Shown piece after piece: positions 21,892 to 22,477 of a DNA stretch of 22,477 nt (position 1 is its first letter; each line of letters begins with the position of its first letter). Source of the stretch: a virus. The position numbers were made by a program, and so were the translations under genes. The notes beneath the pieces are model-generated. The model worked only from the letters and a program-made list of their open reading frames with translations, made no database searches and was not told where the DNA came from. Where the stretch lies: the IMG/VR virus record IMGVR_UViG_3300023181_000376, positions 1-22,477 of that record; one strand, written 5' to 3'.

Positions 21892-22477
21892 GCTCGAGCT
21901 GCCGTTCTGGCTGGACGGCGAAGAGGTCACCAAGCTTAAGGCGACCGCCCAGTCCTGGTGGGAATCGGTGGAAGGCTGGCTGCGTTGGCCGCTGCTGCAG
22001 ATGGACCCCGAGACCTGCCACCTGACGATTCTGGATCTGCTCGCCTGGCAGCGCGACATCACCCGTTTTCGCGGCGAGTCCGAATCCCTTTACCGGCTGC
22101 GCGTGAAATACGCCTTTATCAATGCGGTGGACGCGGGATCCGTGGCGGGCTTCCAGCGGATCCTGCAACGCCTGGGCGTGGGTTATGTGCGGATCTCCGA
22201 GCGTATTCCCGAACAGGACTGGGACATCGTCCAGCTCCACCTGAGCGACGAGCAGCTGTCCGAAAACCCGGCCCTGCTGGACATGATCATTTTCCAGTAC
22301 GGGCGCACCTGCCGGCGTTATGAGTTCGTCACGACCACCGCCGTTGCGCTGACGATCGCGGCCTACGAGTTCGAGAACGACCACATGACCCTGGTCGCCA
22401 AATTCAGCAACACCCAGTCGGTCAGCCTGTTCCTGGGCTCCGTGGAATTCAACAACGACCAGATGACTCTGGTCACC
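21884..22477 (+). CDS. I: Tail protein I (P2 gpI-like), cut by the window edge
   Basis: At least 198 residues of a baseplate protein that continues past the right edge. The ATG at 21884 overlaps the J stop by eight bases. The N-terminus MIKLELPFWLDG and the segments LTILDLLAWQRDITRFRGE and SLYRLRVKYAFINAVDAGS (about residues 48-85) match the P2 gpI family, whose members are mostly about 180-200 residues. The visible end carries two near-repeats, EFENDHMTLVA (162-172) and EFNNDQMTLVT (188-198), suggesting a repeated C-terminal module that may run on into the next part. The reading frame is open to the last base. Confidence 0.88.
   Translation, partial: MIKLELPFWLDGEEVTKLKATAQSWWESVEGWLRWPLLQMDPETCHLTILDLLAWQRDITRFRGESESLYRLRVKYAFINAVDAGSVAGFQRILQRLGVGYVRISERIPEQDWDIVQLHLSDEQLSENPALLDMIIFQYGRTCRRYEFVTTTAVALTIAAYEFENDHMTLVAKFSNTQSVSLFLGSVEFNNDQMTLVT

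Noticed and set aside
1-22477. CRISPR array, tRNA genes, insertion sequences, toxin-antitoxin or known anti-phage defence genes
   Set aside because: Looked for and not seen: no spaced repeat arrays beyond the short operator repeats, no transposase frames, and all frames of useful length fit phage early, structural or lysis roles.

Overview
This window is the left part of an integrated, temperate, P2-like (Peduovirus-type) contractile-tailed phage genome. Its host is most likely a Pseudomonas: the structural genes are GC-rich, and the recognisable proteins (YmfL-like regulator, Toprim-helicase primase, DUF2586/DUF2597/DUF2590 tail proteins) match the combination I know from Pseudomonas prophages. 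The host assignment is inference from protein resemblance, not from a search. No ordinary chromosomal gene is visible. The left edge falls exactly on the integrase stop codon, so an attachment site would lie just outside, and the right edge cuts a tail protein gene.

Layout. (1) 1-6199, minus strand: the early or replication operon, read right to left. It holds a BcepMu gp16-like small DNA-binding protein, a YmfL/CII-like regulator, two small unknown proteins, a Toprim primase-helicase split by a frame change near 3200, three small unknown proteins, a rho-independent terminator, and then the tyrosine integrase with its own short leader. (2) 6194-6932: the immunity switch. A divergent control region carries ATGCAY repeats phased at 10 bp, followed by a plus-strand Xre-type repressor with a TTG start and a small ORF that resembles the repressor tail. 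(3) 6989-10158, minus strand: an Ogr-type zinc-finger late activator, portal (Q) and large terminase (P). (4) 10159-10320: divergent late promoter region with a perfect 7-bp inverted repeat. (5) 10321-14658, plus strand: capsid scaffold/protease (O), major capsid (N), small terminase (M), head completion (L), tail completion (R, S). (6) 14670-16247: sheath and tube. (7) 16247-17815: a lysis cassette lodged inside the tail operon (DksA-like zinc protein, holin candidate, SAR-type lysozyme, Rz with nested Rz1). (8) 17852-22477: tail chaperone with a -1 frameshift site, tape measure, DUF2590, baseplate J and the start of tail protein I.

How it works together. The repressor and the early regulators presumably act on the repeat array near 6200-6260 to choose lysogeny or lytic growth. 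The early operon makes replication and integration proteins. Ogr would then activate late transcription outward from the 10.2 kb divergent region. Because ogr lies downstream of terminase and portal on the same strand, late transcription may feed back on its own activator. Most late genes overlap by 4 bases (ATGA or GTGA), which implies translational coupling.

The most interesting signals are the phased operator array, the A AAA AAG frameshift site of the tail chaperone, the late-promoter dyad, an apparent stop-codon loss that lets terminase run 242 bases into portal, the broken primase-helicase, and a large intercistronic stem-loop between M and L. I found no tRNA, rRNA, CRISPR array, insertion sequence or recognisable defence system.
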